In this document: piece by piece, positions 36,260-44,944 of the stretch | Layout: the number at the start of each line of letters is the position of its first letter | Numbering within the stretch: the stretch's first letter is position 1 | NCBI RefSeq assembly: GCF_000193495.2 | Contig: NZ_AP023410.1 | Location: forward strand, 3,309,501-3,373,500 | Length of the DNA: 64,000 bases | Source of the DNA: Acetobacter aceti NBRC 14818 | GTDB lineage: Bacteria; Pseudomonadota; Alphaproteobacteria; Acetobacterales; Acetobacteraceae | Reading direction: 5' to 3' | Notes under the pieces: generated by a model | Databases searched by the model: none | What the model was told of the DNA's origin: nothing | Seen by the model: the letters and a program-made list of their open reading frames with translations, nothing else | Program-made: the position numbers and the translations under genes

Positions 36260-38307
36260 GCTCCAATATCGAAGCCCTGTTCAAGCCTCTGCGGATCAGA
36301 AACATGGTGATCCGCAATCGTGTCATGAGCACGAGCCATGCGCCGGGCTATGGCAAGGACGGCAAGCCGCAGGAACGGTATCAGCTCTATCACGCCGAGA
36401 AGGCCAAGGGCGGCATCGGTCTGACCATGTTCGGCGGCTCGTCCTCGGTCGATCATGATAGCCCGGCAACACCGTGGAATCAGGTTTCCGTTGTTGATGA
36501 CAGCGTGATTCCCTATTTCCAGCAGTTCGCGGATCGTGTGCATGGCCACGGTGCGAAACTGATGATCCAGATCACCCACATGGGACGGCGCACGCGCTGG
36601 GATACTGATGCGTGGCTACCGGTCATCGGTCCGTCGCCACGTCGTGAACCGGCCTCCCGTTCCATGCCAAAGGAAATGGAGATCGAGGATATCCGTCGTG
36701 TGGTCAGGGCTTTTGCTGATGCGGCGGTGCGCTGCAAGAAAGGTGGCCTGGACGGGCTGGAAATTTCCGGTGCGCATGGTCATCTGCTCGACCAGTTCTG
36801 GAGCCCGTCTGCAAATGATCGTGTCGATGAGTATGGCGGCTCGCTTGAAAACCGTATGCGCTTCGGCATTGAGGTTCTGACAGCCATTCGCGAAGCAGTG
36901 GGCGAGGATTTTGTTGTTGGCATGCGGATGTCCGGCAACGAAATGCTGCAAAACGGTCTGTCACAGGAAGACTGCCTGACAATCGCCAGCGATTACGCGT
37001 CACGCGGACTGGTGGATTTTGTCAACGTCATTGGTGGGCAGGCTCGTGACGAGATGTCGCACGCCGTCAGCCTGCCGAACATGTCTTTTCCCGTCGCGCC
37101 GTTTCTGCATCTCGCCAGCGCTATCAAGCGTGAAACCGATGTTCCGGTGTTCCACGCCCAGCGCATCATGGATGTGGCGACCGCCGCGCGCGCCATTGCG
37201 GAAGGTCATATCGATATGGTCGCCATGACCCGCGCCCATATTGCGGACCCGCATATCGTGAACAAGCTCGCGGCGGGGCGTGCGGACGATATCCGCCAGT
37301 GCGTCGGTGCTGGATACTGCATCGACCGCATCTATGTCGGCGGCGATGCGCTCTGCCTGCAAAACGCCGCGACGGGTCGTGAACAGACCATGCCGCACGA
37401 CGTTCAGCCGACAACGGGCACGAAGCACAGGGTTGTCATCATCGGTGGTGGTGTGGCCGGGCTGGAAGCCGCCCGTGTCTGTGCGCTGCGTGGTCATAGC
37501 GTCGTGCTGTTCGAGCGCGAGAACGAGACCGGCGGACAGGTCAATCTTGCCGCAAAGGCGACATGGCGCGAGGCGCTGACCGGGATCGTACGCTGGCTGG
37601 ACGGGCAGGTGCGCAAACTGGGTGTCGATGTGCGCACGGGCACGGAAGCCACTGCCGAAATGGTGCGCCTGGAGAAGCCGGATATCGTCATTGTCGCTAC
37701 CGGCGGGAGTGCTTGGCGCGGTGAGTTTGAAGGCGCTGACCTCATTCACACCACGGCGGATGTGCTGTCCGGCGCAGTCAATCCTTCGGGCAGTGTTCTG
37801 CTGTTTGACGAAATGGGCCAGCACAATGCCGCGTCCGTTGCCGAGGTCATGGCGACGCGCGGATGTCTTGTGGAAATGGCGACGCATGACCGGCTCATCG
37901 CGCAGGAAGTCGGCACCACCAACCAGCCGATCCATCTGCGGGAGATGTATAAACTTGGCGTTGTCATGTCGCCAAACATGGAACTGCGTGAGGTTTCGCG
38001 TGAGGGAAACCGGTTGGTCGCCGTTCTGCGTAACACCATGACGGACACGGAAGAAGAGCGTCTCGTCGATCATGTCATTGTCGAATGCGGCACTCTTCCG
38101 CGCGACGCGCTCTACATGGAACTGAAGGAAGGCTCTGCCAATCACGGGCAGACCGATCTTCCGACACTTCTGCAGGGCCGGACGCAGCCCGCTGTAGAAG
38201 GGCTGAAAAGCGGGGAATACGCGCTGTTCCGCATTGGTGACGCGGTAGCCGGACGCAACATTCATGCGGCGCTCTACGACGCGCTCCGTCTCTGCAAGGA
38301 TTTCTGA
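36256..38307 (+). CDS. dgcA: Dimethylglycine demethylase subunit DgcA (OYE/TMADH-like)
   Basis: A 683-residue flavoprotein resembling trimethylamine dehydrogenase and dienoyl-CoA reductase: an FMN TIM barrel (about 1-340), a short Fe-S segment and an FAD/NAD-like region from about 390 (VVIIGGGVAGLEAARVCALR). It should oxidise dimethylglycine to sarcosine with release of formaldehyde. The Fe-S segment has C349, C355 and C367, but residue 352, which aligns with the second cluster Cys of TMADH, is Ala. Whether this is normal in DgcA is discussed as a finding. It overlaps the regulator gene by four bases. Confidence 0.88.
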   Translation: MSSNIEALFKPLRIRNMVIRNRVMSTSHAPGYGKDGKPQERYQLYHAEKAKGGIGLTMFGGSSSVDHDSPATPWNQVSVVDDSVIPYFQQFADRVHGHGAKLMIQITHMGRRTRWDTDAWLPVIGPSPRREPASRSMPKEMEIEDIRRVVRAFADAAVRCKKGGLDGLEISGAHGHLLDQFWSPSANDRVDEYGGSLENRMRFGIEVLTAIREAVGEDFVVGMRMSGNEMLQNGLSQEDCLTIASDYASRGLVDFVNVIGGQARDEMSHAVSLPNMSFPVAPFLHLASAIKRETDVPVFHAQRIMDVATAARAIAEGHIDMVAMTRAHIADPHIVNKLAAGRADDIRQCVGAGYCIDRIYVGGDALCLQNAATGREQTMPHDVQPTTGTKHRVVIIGGGVAGLEAARVCALRGHSVVLFERENETGGQVNLAAKATWREALTGIVRWLDGQVRKLGVDVRTGTEATAEMVRLEKPDIVIVATGGSAWRGEFEGADLIHTTADVLSGAVNPSGSVLLFDEMGQHNAASVAEVMATRGCLVEMATHDRLIAQEVGTTNQPIHLREMYKLGVVMSPNMELREVSREGNRLVAVLRNTMTDTEEERLVDHVIVECGTLPRDALYMELKEGSANHGQTDLPTLLQGRTQPAVEGLKSGEYALFRIGDAVAGRNIHAALYDALRLCKDF

Positions 38308-38309
38308 GC

Positions 38310-40205
38310 GTGGCCGGGAGGACAGGTCTCCTCGCATCCGGGCTGGTCTGGGGGATGGCAGGCGCGCTCGCGGTCTCCGCCGTGCCGATGGTCCGGCGCT
38401 GGCGTAAAGGAAAAGCCAGCCCGAGGGACATGATCCGTGGGCTCGCCGCCGTGCCGCAGCGCTATCTCGTGGATGTCCACCATGCTGTCGAGCGTCGCAA
38501 GGGCGCGGCTCCAATGCATGCGCTGGTTGCAGGGGGGACACTAGCCGGTTCTGCGGTTCTCGCGGCTGGCGTGATTCCTGCGCTCCGTGAAAGCCGCCTC
38601 TACTGGGGCGGTGTTGGCGTGTTCTTCGTCACGGCCATTGGCGGCACGTATCTCGTGTGGAAACGCCGTAACCCGAAGAAGCCCTCCTGGCTCTCGGGAG
38701 GTAAATTCCTCTGGCTGCCGAATGCGCTGCTGGCGTGGAATCTTGGCGGCGCGCTTGTCGCGCTGGTGCATGTCGCCATGCCGGGAAGGACAGGCGTCGC
38801 ACTCGTGCCGCTCGCCATGATGGCTGCCGGTGGCGCGGGACTGGTCGTGCAGGTAGCGCGTGGCCCGATGCGGCATGCGTTTTCCGGTGTGACATGGCTG
38901 GCGGCCCATTCGCGGCCGGAAAGGTTCGGCGGCGGTCGCAGCACCGATCTGCGCCCGCTGGATCTCGCGGCTCCCACGCTTGGCACGCTCGTTCCCGGTG
39001 ATTTTGCGTGGAATATCCTTGCATCTTTCGATGCATGCATCGAATGCGGGCGGTGTGAGCAGCATTGCCCCGCTTTCGCTGCCGGACAGAGACTGAACCC
39101 GAAGGCGCTCATTCAGGGACTGGCGCTGTCCGCCCGCGGTGAGAACGCCAGCGTCTATACCGGCTCACCCGCGCCGCACGTACCCCCGACGGCGGGCAAG
39201 GGGAGCATGACCAGCGCGATCATCGGTGCGGATGCGATGATCCACCCCGATACGCTATGGGCCTGCACCACCTGCCGTTCATGCGTCGAGCAATGCCCGA
39301 TGATGATCGAGCATGTGGACGCCATCGTCGATCTCCGGCGCGGCCAGACACTCATGTTAGGTGAAGTGCGCCCCGGAGCCGCGGATGCGCTGCGCCGCCT
39401 GCGTGACACCGGTGAGTCCGGGGGGCGTCCGCTGTCTGCCCGTGCGGATGGGCTGGCGGGCGAGAATGTTCCAGTTCTTACCGAAGCGGATGAGACAGAC
39501 GTGCTGCTGTGGCTGGGCGATGGCGCGTATGAACTGCGCTACGCCCGCACGCTGCGCGCGCTCGTGAAGCTGCTACATCTGGCGGACGTGAAGTTCGCCA
39601 TTCTGGGCGAGGCTGAACTGGATTGCGGCGATCTGGCGCGGCGTCTGGGGGATGAAGCGACCTTTCATGGACTGGCCACGGAAGTAATCAGCACCCTGAA
39701 CAGCCGCCGTTTCCAGCGGATTGTCACCGCCGATCCGCACGCTCTGAACGTGCTGAAGAACGAATATCCGGCACTCGGCGGCAAGTGGGAAGTGGTGCAT
39801 CACACCACGTTCCTCGACGAACTGGTCAGTGCGGGGCGTCTGAAACTCGATGCGCGCGATCTGCCATCCGTCGCTTATCACGATCCCTGTTATCTCGGAC
39901 GCTACAATGGCGAATTCGATGCGCCGCGTCGTCTGCTGGCGGCGGCCTGCAAGACAACGGTCGAGATGGAGAGACACGGGAAGCAGTCCATGTGCTGTGG
40001 CGGCGGCGGTGGTAATCCGGTCAGCGATGTCGATGCCGAGCAGCGTATTCCTGACATCCGCATGGGACAGGCTGCCGAAGTCGGTGCTGCGATTGTCGCG
40101 GTGGGATGCCCCGGCTGCACGGCCATGTTGGAGGGCGTGCCGGAGCCGCGTCCCGAGGTGAAGGACATCGCCGAACTCGTGCTGGAAGCGGTGGTGCCCG
40201 CATGA
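38310..40205 (+). CDS. dgcB: Dimethylglycine demethylase subunit DgcB (membrane Fe-S protein)
   Basis: A 631-residue protein of the heterodisulfide-reductase/GlpC-like family. The N-terminus has about four or five membrane helices (about 10-185). Two [4Fe-4S] motifs follow: CIECGRCEQHCP (about 246-257) and CTTCRSCVEQCP (about 318-329). Two CCG-type domains follow, the second with YHDPCYLGRYN and CCGGGGG. It probably carries electrons from DgcA/ETF to the quinone pool. It starts two bases after dgcA and overlaps etfA by four. Confidence 0.88.
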   Translation: MAGRTGLLASGLVWGMAGALAVSAVPMVRRWRKGKASPRDMIRGLAAVPQRYLVDVHHAVERRKGAAPMHALVAGGTLAGSAVLAAGVIPALRESRLYWGGVGVFFVTAIGGTYLVWKRRNPKKPSWLSGGKFLWLPNALLAWNLGGALVALVHVAMPGRTGVALVPLAMMAAGGAGLVVQVARGPMRHAFSGVTWLAAHSRPERFGGGRSTDLRPLDLAAPTLGTLVPGDFAWNILASFDACIECGRCEQHCPAFAAGQRLNPKALIQGLALSARGENASVYTGSPAPHVPPTAGKGSMTSAIIGADAMIHPDTLWACTTCRSCVEQCPMMIEHVDAIVDLRRGQTLMLGEVRPGAADALRRLRDTGESGGRPLSARADGLAGENVPVLTEADETDVLLWLGDGAYELRYARTLRALVKLLHLADVKFAILGEAELDCGDLARRLGDEATFHGLATEVISTLNSRRFQRIVTADPHALNVLKNEYPALGGKWEVVHHTTFLDELVSAGRLKLDARDLPSVAYHDPCYLGRYNGEFDAPRRLLAAACKTTVEMERHGKQSMCCGGGGGNPVSDVDAEQRIPDIRMGQAAEVGAAIVAVGCPGCTAMLEGVPEPRPEVKDIAELVLEAVVPA

Positions 40206-41422
40206 ATGCGCTCCGTCTCCGTCGAGATCCACGAGCCGAACGGGCGGCCCGTCTTGTGCCGGGAAACGGACGGCTGCGTTACGACATGAGCGCCACGCCG
40301 GATGGGCCGATGACGTCGCCTTCCGGTCGTTTGCGGCGTGATCCGCGCACGGAGCGGCAACGGCTTCTGACGACGGGACGGGATGGTCGGGCGCGTCTGG
40401 TGCGCTCTGGTCTTATCGGGCAGATGGCGGGAAGTGCTGCTTCCACTGCGTCTGTCGTAAAGAAAATTCGCGTCGAACAGCCGGAGTTTTTCATCATCGT
40501 TGTGCCCGACTTGCCTGAGGGACGGCTCGATCGGGCAGATCGTCAGGTGCTGGGCGCGGCCCGTAAGCTGGCGGATGCCGGAGGCGGGGCGGTCGTGGTC
40601 GTCGGTGAGACTGTCGATGAAGCATCGCTCGGTCAGGCAGGAGCAGATCGCTTTGTGCTGCTTTCCAGTGGTTCTGATCCTGACGGGCGCGTGGCGGAAC
40701 TTGTCGCCGTGATGGATGCGCTGTCGCCACGTCATGTTCTCCTGCCGGAAAGCGAGGAAGGTGCTGACACGGCGCGGCGTCTTGCGGCTCGTACGGGTCT
40801 GGGGCTGTTGCCGGGGATTGAGGTACTGGGGCCGAAACAGGTCATTCGCCCTTGTGGCGCAGGGCGTCAGGAATGGGTAGGCGGCCTTGCCCCTCTGATG
40901 ACGCTTGCGCCGGATCGTGTGCCGACATGGGAAGGGGACGCGCACGAAATCCTGTCTCTGGAAGAAACAATTGAAGGGCCGGTTCCGGCGTCTGCGCGCA
41001 TGACGGTCGGCGCAGTCATTCCTGCCGATCCGGCCACCATGAATCTCGGAGATGCACCATTTGTCGTGTCGGCAGGACGGGGTGTGACGGATTTTGCCAG
41101 TTTTCGTGCCACCGTGCGCGCCCTGCACGCAACCCCGGGCGCGAGCCGTGTGGTGTGCGACAATGGCGACATGCCGCGTTCGACGCAGGTGGGTGCGTCC
41201 GGCACGATTCTCGACGCGCTGTGTTATGTCGCGCTGGGCATTGCCGGAGCACCACAGCATCTTCAGGGGCTCGGGCGGGTGGAGCATGTCGTGGCGGTCA
41301 ACACCGACCTTCACGCGGCGATGGTGGCGCGCGCTGGTCTCGCCATCATTGCTGATGCACAGGCTGTCATGCCTGCGCTGTGCGAGATTCTCGCCGCTGA
41401 ATATGGGGAGAAGGGCGCATGA
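40202..41422 (+). CDS. etfA: Electron transfer flavoprotein alpha subunit (dgc-linked)
   Basis: 406 residues from the ATG at 40202, which overlaps the dgcB stop (ATGA). The first 90 residues are an Arg-rich extension not typical of EtfA; the N-terminal fold then runs to about 280. The C-terminal FAD domain is clear: VGASGTILDALCYVALGIAG, then VNTDLHAAMVARAGLAIIAD. It takes electrons from dimethylglycine oxidation. The extension may dock on DgcB or be partly a mis-chosen start, but the coupled ATG is the best start. Confidence 0.88.
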   Translation: MNALRLRRDPRAERAARLVPGNGRLRYDMSATPDGPMTSPSGRLRRDPRTERQRLLTTGRDGRARLVRSGLIGQMAGSAASTASVVKKIRVEQPEFFIIVVPDLPEGRLDRADRQVLGAARKLADAGGGAVVVVGETVDEASLGQAGADRFVLLSSGSDPDGRVAELVAVMDALSPRHVLLPESEEGADTARRLAARTGLGLLPGIEVLGPKQVIRPCGAGRQEWVGGLAPLMTLAPDRVPTWEGDAHEILSLEETIEGPVPASARMTVGAVIPADPATMNLGDAPFVVSAGRGVTDFASFRATVRALHATPGASRVVCDNGDMPRSTQVGASGTILDALCYVALGIAGAPQHLQGLGRVEHVVAVNTDLHAAMVARAGLAIIADAQAVMPALCEILAAEYGEKGA

Positions 41423-42183
41423 AGGCTGTCATCCTTCTTTCCATCGGGATTGATCCCGTATCGGGTCGTCCTGCACCTGTGCCGGGGGAAATCCGCGCCA
41501 TTGGACTCGCGCGCGAACTTGGCGTCACGCAGATGATCGGCCTGCATGTCGGACCGGCCAGCCCGGCTCTGGCGGAATATGGTGGTTATGGCCTTACGCA
41601 CATTATCTGTCTGAAAGGTGGGGAAGCCGATCCTGTGCAGGCTCTGGCCGAGGCAGTGAAAACCCACGCCCTATTCGCGGATGGTGGGCCAGATCTGGTG
41701 CTGGCCGCTTCGCGCGGTCGCGGCGGCAGTGATACAGGCCTGTTGCCATATCAGCTTGCGCAGGCGCTCGGCTGGCCCATCGCCACCGATATTGGCGCGC
41801 TCATGGAACAGACCGCTGCCGGTCAACTGACCCTTGCTCAGTTTCGGGCAAGAGGAGCGGTCAAACCTGTTTCGGTGACATTCCCCTGTGTCGTCACCGT
41901 TCCGGAGACAGCCCGTTGTGTTCCCGCTTTTGTATTTGCCCGTCAGCGGGAAACGCGGGTGGACGAAGAGGTCGTTACGGTTCACCCTGCTTCTGCTGAT
42001 GAAGAGGCAGGAACGCTTCGTCCTTATCGCAGACGTCCGAAACTGATTTCGGGCGCATCGAAGGACAGCGGAGGCGGCCAGCTTATGGTCGATCCCGATC
42101 CGCACGAGGCTGCGCGCGCGATTGTCGCGCATCTTCGTGCTCTGGGTGTTCTGCCCAATGCCGGTCAGGCTCCCGAAGCCTGA
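41419..42183 (+). CDS. etfB: Electron transfer flavoprotein beta subunit (dgc-linked)
   Basis: A 254-residue EtfB-like protein, overlapping etfA by four bases. It has the N-terminal I-G-I-D-P-V-S-G-R-P region, VLAASRGRGGSDTGLLPYQLA around 97-115 and the domain that docks partner dehydrogenases. The C-terminal half diverges from housekeeping EtfB, as is usual for ETFs dedicated to one dehydrogenase. With EtfA it forms the electron carrier for DgcA. Confidence 0.87.
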   Translation: MKAVILLSIGIDPVSGRPAPVPGEIRAIGLARELGVTQMIGLHVGPASPALAEYGGYGLTHIICLKGGEADPVQALAEAVKTHALFADGGPDLVLAASRGRGGSDTGLLPYQLAQALGWPIATDIGALMEQTAAGQLTLAQFRARGAVKPVSVTFPCVVTVPETARCVPAFVFARQRETRVDEEVVTVHPASADEEAGTLRPYRRRPKLISGASKDSGGGQLMVDPDPHEAARAIVAHLRALGVLPNAGQAPEA

Positions 42184-42219
42184 TCATGGAAGTAACAGAG
42201 AAAGAAAGAGAAAAGCGCA

Positions 42220-43332
42220 ATGGACGTAAGAGCTGCGGTAGCGTTTGAAGCCGGCAAGCCACTGGAGATCGAGACGGTCCAGCTCGAAGGCCCGCGCGAG
42301 GGTGAAGTGCTGGTCGAGATCAAGGCGACCGGCCTGTGTCACACGGACAAGTTCACCCTGTCCGGCGCTGATCCGGAAGGTCTGTTTCCCGCCATTCTCG
42401 GCCATGAAGGCGCGGGCATCGTTCGCGAAGTTGGCGCAGGCGTGAAACACCTGAAGCCGGGCGATCATGTCATCCCGCTCTACACGCCGGAATGTCGTGA
42501 GTGTAAATCCTGCCTTTCGCAGAAGACCAATCTCTGCACGTCCATCCGCGCAACTCAGGGCAAGGGCCTGATGCCGGACGGCACCTCGCGCTTCTCTTTC
42601 AAGGGACAGCCGATCCATCATTACATGGGCTGCTCGACCTTCGCGAACTTCACGGTTCTGCCGGAAATCGCGCTGGCGAAGGTCCGTGAGGACGCGCCGT
42701 TCGACAAGATCTGCTACATCGGCTGCGGTGTGACGACGGGTATTGGCGCGGTCATTTTTACGGCCAAGGTTGAGCCGAATTCCACGGTCGCCGTGTTCGG
42801 CCTTGGTGGCATCGGTTTGAACGTGATTCAGGGCGCGAAGCTGGTGGGCGCCGAGAAGATCATCGGCGTGGACATCAACCCGGCTCGTGAGGAAATGGCC
42901 CGCAAGTTCGGCATGACGCACTTCGTCAACCCGAAGGATCTGCCGGATGGTGACGTCGTTGGTCGTATCATCGAACTGACGGGTGGCGGCGCTGACTACA
43001 CTTTCGAGTGCGTCGGCAATACGACCCTGATGCGTCAGGCTCTTGAGTGCGCCCATCGTGGCTGGGGTGTGTCCACGGTCATCGGTGTTGCTGGTGCCGG
43101 ACAGGAAATCAGCACCCGTCCGTTCCAGCTTGTCACGGGCCGTCGCTGGATCGGCTCGGCGTTCGGTGGTGCGCGCGGCCGGACCGATGTGCCGAAAATT
43201 GTTGACTGGTACATGGAAAACCGCATCAATATCGACGATCTCATCACGCACAAGCTCCCACTTGAGAAAATCAATGAGGGCTTCGACATGATGACGCGTG
43301 GCGAGAGCATCCGCACTGTCGTCGAATTCTGA
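42220..43332 (+). CDS. adhC: S-(hydroxymethyl)glutathione dehydrogenase (class III alcohol dehydrogenase)
   Basis: A 370-residue zinc alcohol dehydrogenase. The catalytic zinc site has C-H-T-D-K-F and GHEGAGIV; the structural zinc cysteines are in CRECKSCLSQKTNLC; the NAD site is VFGLGGIGLNVI. It oxidises the formaldehyde-glutathione adduct. It lies 36 bases after etfB and 10 bases before fghA, so formaldehyde from betaine and dimethylglycine demethylation is met by detoxification in the same unit. AGAGAAAAG is the likely ribosome site. Confidence 0.96.
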   Translation: MDVRAAVAFEAGKPLEIETVQLEGPREGEVLVEIKATGLCHTDKFTLSGADPEGLFPAILGHEGAGIVREVGAGVKHLKPGDHVIPLYTPECRECKSCLSQKTNLCTSIRATQGKGLMPDGTSRFSFKGQPIHHYMGCSTFANFTVLPEIALAKVREDAPFDKICYIGCGVTTGIGAVIFTAKVEPNSTVAVFGLGGIGLNVIQGAKLVGAEKIIGVDINPAREEMARKFGMTHFVNPKDLPDGDVVGRIIELTGGGADYTFECVGNTTLMRQALECAHRGWGVSTVIGVAGAGQEISTRPFQLVTGRRWIGSAFGGARGRTDVPKIVDWYMENRINIDDLITHKLPLEKINEGFDMMTRGESIRTVVEF

Positions 43333-43342
43333 GGAGCAGGAC

Positions 43343-44194
43343 ATGACCCTGACAACAGCATCCAAACACGTCTGCTGCGGGGGCGAACTCGGCTTCTACA
43401 CGGTCCAGTCGGAGGCTCTCGGGCTTCCGACCACCTTCGGTGTTTTCATCCCCGAAGGCGCGAGCAAGGACAAGCCAGTTCCCGTGCTGTATCTGCTGGC
43501 GGGACTGACCTGCACGCAGGATACGTTCCTGATCAAGTCGAACATCGTTCGTTTTGCGGCAAAGCATGGCATCGCTCTGGTGGCGTGCGATACATCCCCT
43601 CGTGGCGCGAATGTGCCGGGTGAGACGGATAGCTGGGATCTGGGAGTGGGCGCCGGTTTCTATCTGGATGCCACGCAGACACCCTGGCGGGCGCATTATC
43701 GCATGGGCACGTTCATCAGCGAGGAACTGCCGAAACTGGTCGCAAGCCAGTTCCCGGTTGATCTGACGCGACAGGGTATCTGCGGCCATTCGATGGGTGG
43801 TCACGGAGCGCTGGTCCATGCGCTCCGCTCGCCCGAGAAGTGGAAGTCCGTGTCGGCCTTCGCGCCGATCGTGCATCCGGCCGCTGTGCCGTGGGGCGAA
43901 AAGGCCTTTACGGCCTATCTTGGTCCGGACAAGGCAGCGTGGGCACAGCATGACGCCACTCTGCTTCTAAAAGCCGGTCATACGCACCCGACCACGATCC
44001 TTGTGGATCAGGGCGACGGCGATCAGTTCCTTGAGCGCGAACTCCAGCCCTGGCATCTGGAAGAGGCGGCAAAGGCGGTGGGCCAGAAGCTCACGCTACG
44101 TCGCCATGCAGGATATGATCACTCTTACTGGTTCATTCAGACCTTTATCGAAGATCACATGAACCACCATGCGAAGATCCTGAAAGGGGTCTGA
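43343..44194 (+). CDS. fghA: S-formylglutathione hydrolase
   Basis: 283 residues from the ATG at 43343, with GAGGAGCAGG just upstream; an earlier in-frame Met at 43298 lies inside adhC and is unlikely. It is an alpha/beta hydrolase of the esterase D type with S150 in GHSMGGHG, a late Asp in LVDQGDGDQF and H260 in GYDHSYWF. It releases formate and glutathione. It ends the run; the convergent pirin-like gene stops only three bases away and no terminator lies between them. Confidence 0.95.
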   Translation: MTLTTASKHVCCGGELGFYTVQSEALGLPTTFGVFIPEGASKDKPVPVLYLLAGLTCTQDTFLIKSNIVRFAAKHGIALVACDTSPRGANVPGETDSWDLGVGAGFYLDATQTPWRAHYRMGTFISEELPKLVASQFPVDLTRQGICGHSMGGHGALVHALRSPEKWKSVSAFAPIVHPAAVPWGEKAFTAYLGPDKAAWAQHDATLLLKAGHTHPTTILVDQGDGDQFLERELQPWHLEEAAKAVGQKLTLRRHAGYDHSYWFIQTFIEDHMNHHAKILKGV

Positions 44195-44197
44195 CGC

Positions 44198-44944
44198 TCA
44201 GATCGCAGGAACATCTGTCAGCAACAGGACGGATTTTTCCTGCGCGATGACTGTGAAGGTTTCGCAGTTTTCAAAAGCGGCGGCATCACCCTGAAAGAGA
44301 ACGGCGTCTTTGATCGTGACATGCCCCGAGATGACAATCAGATAAAGATCACGTCCGGGCGTTGTCTGATAAACAGCGCCTTCATTGGCCGGAAGAGTTG
44401 CTCTCAGAAGACGGGCGCGGGTTTGCAGGGCTATCGGCGAACCGTCCGCGACGGTCTCTCCTTCTTCGGGATCATCTTCCGGAAAACCGGAGGCCAGGAT
44501 ACGGAAAGCGCCATCCTGCGTTTCAGGAAAAGCCTGTCGGACCTCCTGCGTCGGCTCACAGTTGGTCTGATCCGGAAGCAGCCAGAATTGCAGACAGTCC
44601 GTAGCACCTTGTTCAGCGCTCCAGTTGAGAGAGGTGCATCCCTGTCCGGCGCTGACAAGGTGCAGATCACCCGGTTTCAGATTTTCACACGAAAAATCAT
44701 CAGTTTTCGTAGTCAGTGATCCACGCTCGACCCATGTGAGGATTTCCACGTTGGATTCAGGCCCGATCCGGTAACGATCACCCGAAGGTAGCGAAAGGAT
44801 GTTCACGGCTCGCAGGCTGCCTTCATGAACATGCGTCGGATCCTGCCAATCCGCGAAGGCGAAGTGGCATCGAAGCGTCACGCCGTCGGAAAGCGCCGTG
44901 CCAAGTGATTCAGACCGACGGATGATCATTCTGGCTGCGTTCAT
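44198..44944 (-). CDS. Pirin-like bicupin protein without the usual metal-site histidines
   Basis: A 248-residue protein. FADWQDPTHVHEGSLRAVN and VEILTWVERGSLTT follow the pirin layout, with SAGQGCTSLNWSAEQ later and a second cupin half ending YLIVISGHVTI. In metal-binding pirins the first half holds a H-x-H-x-x-M-E-I stretch; here the matching region is R-I-G-P-E-S-N-V-E-I, so the metal site looks lost. It overlaps the outer-membrane factor gene by four bases and is the last gene of the efflux operon. Function is unknown. Confidence 0.7.
   Translation of the reverse strand: MNAARMIIRRSESLGTALSDGVTLRCHFAFADWQDPTHVHEGSLRAVNILSLPSGDRYRIGPESNVEILTWVERGSLTTKTDDFSCENLKPGDLHLVSAGQGCTSLNWSAEQGATDCLQFWLLPDQTNCEPTQEVRQAFPETQDGAFRILASGFPEDDPEEGETVADGSPIALQTRARLLRATLPANEGAVYQTTPGRDLYLIVISGHVTIKDAVLFQGDAAAFENCETFTVIAQEKSVLLLTDVPAI

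Noticed and set aside
37000-38541. Long open frame on the minus strand, opposite dgcA and dgcB (513 codons)
   Set aside because: It is antisense to two well-identified genes, has no domain or ribosome site and reflects the codon bias of high-GC DNA.
39902-41314. 470-codon minus-strand frame opposite dgcB and etfA
   Set aside because: No motif is seen and the plus-strand genes are clear.
42184-43365. 393-codon minus-strand frame opposite adhC
   Set aside because: It is antisense to an unmistakable alcohol dehydrogenase gene.
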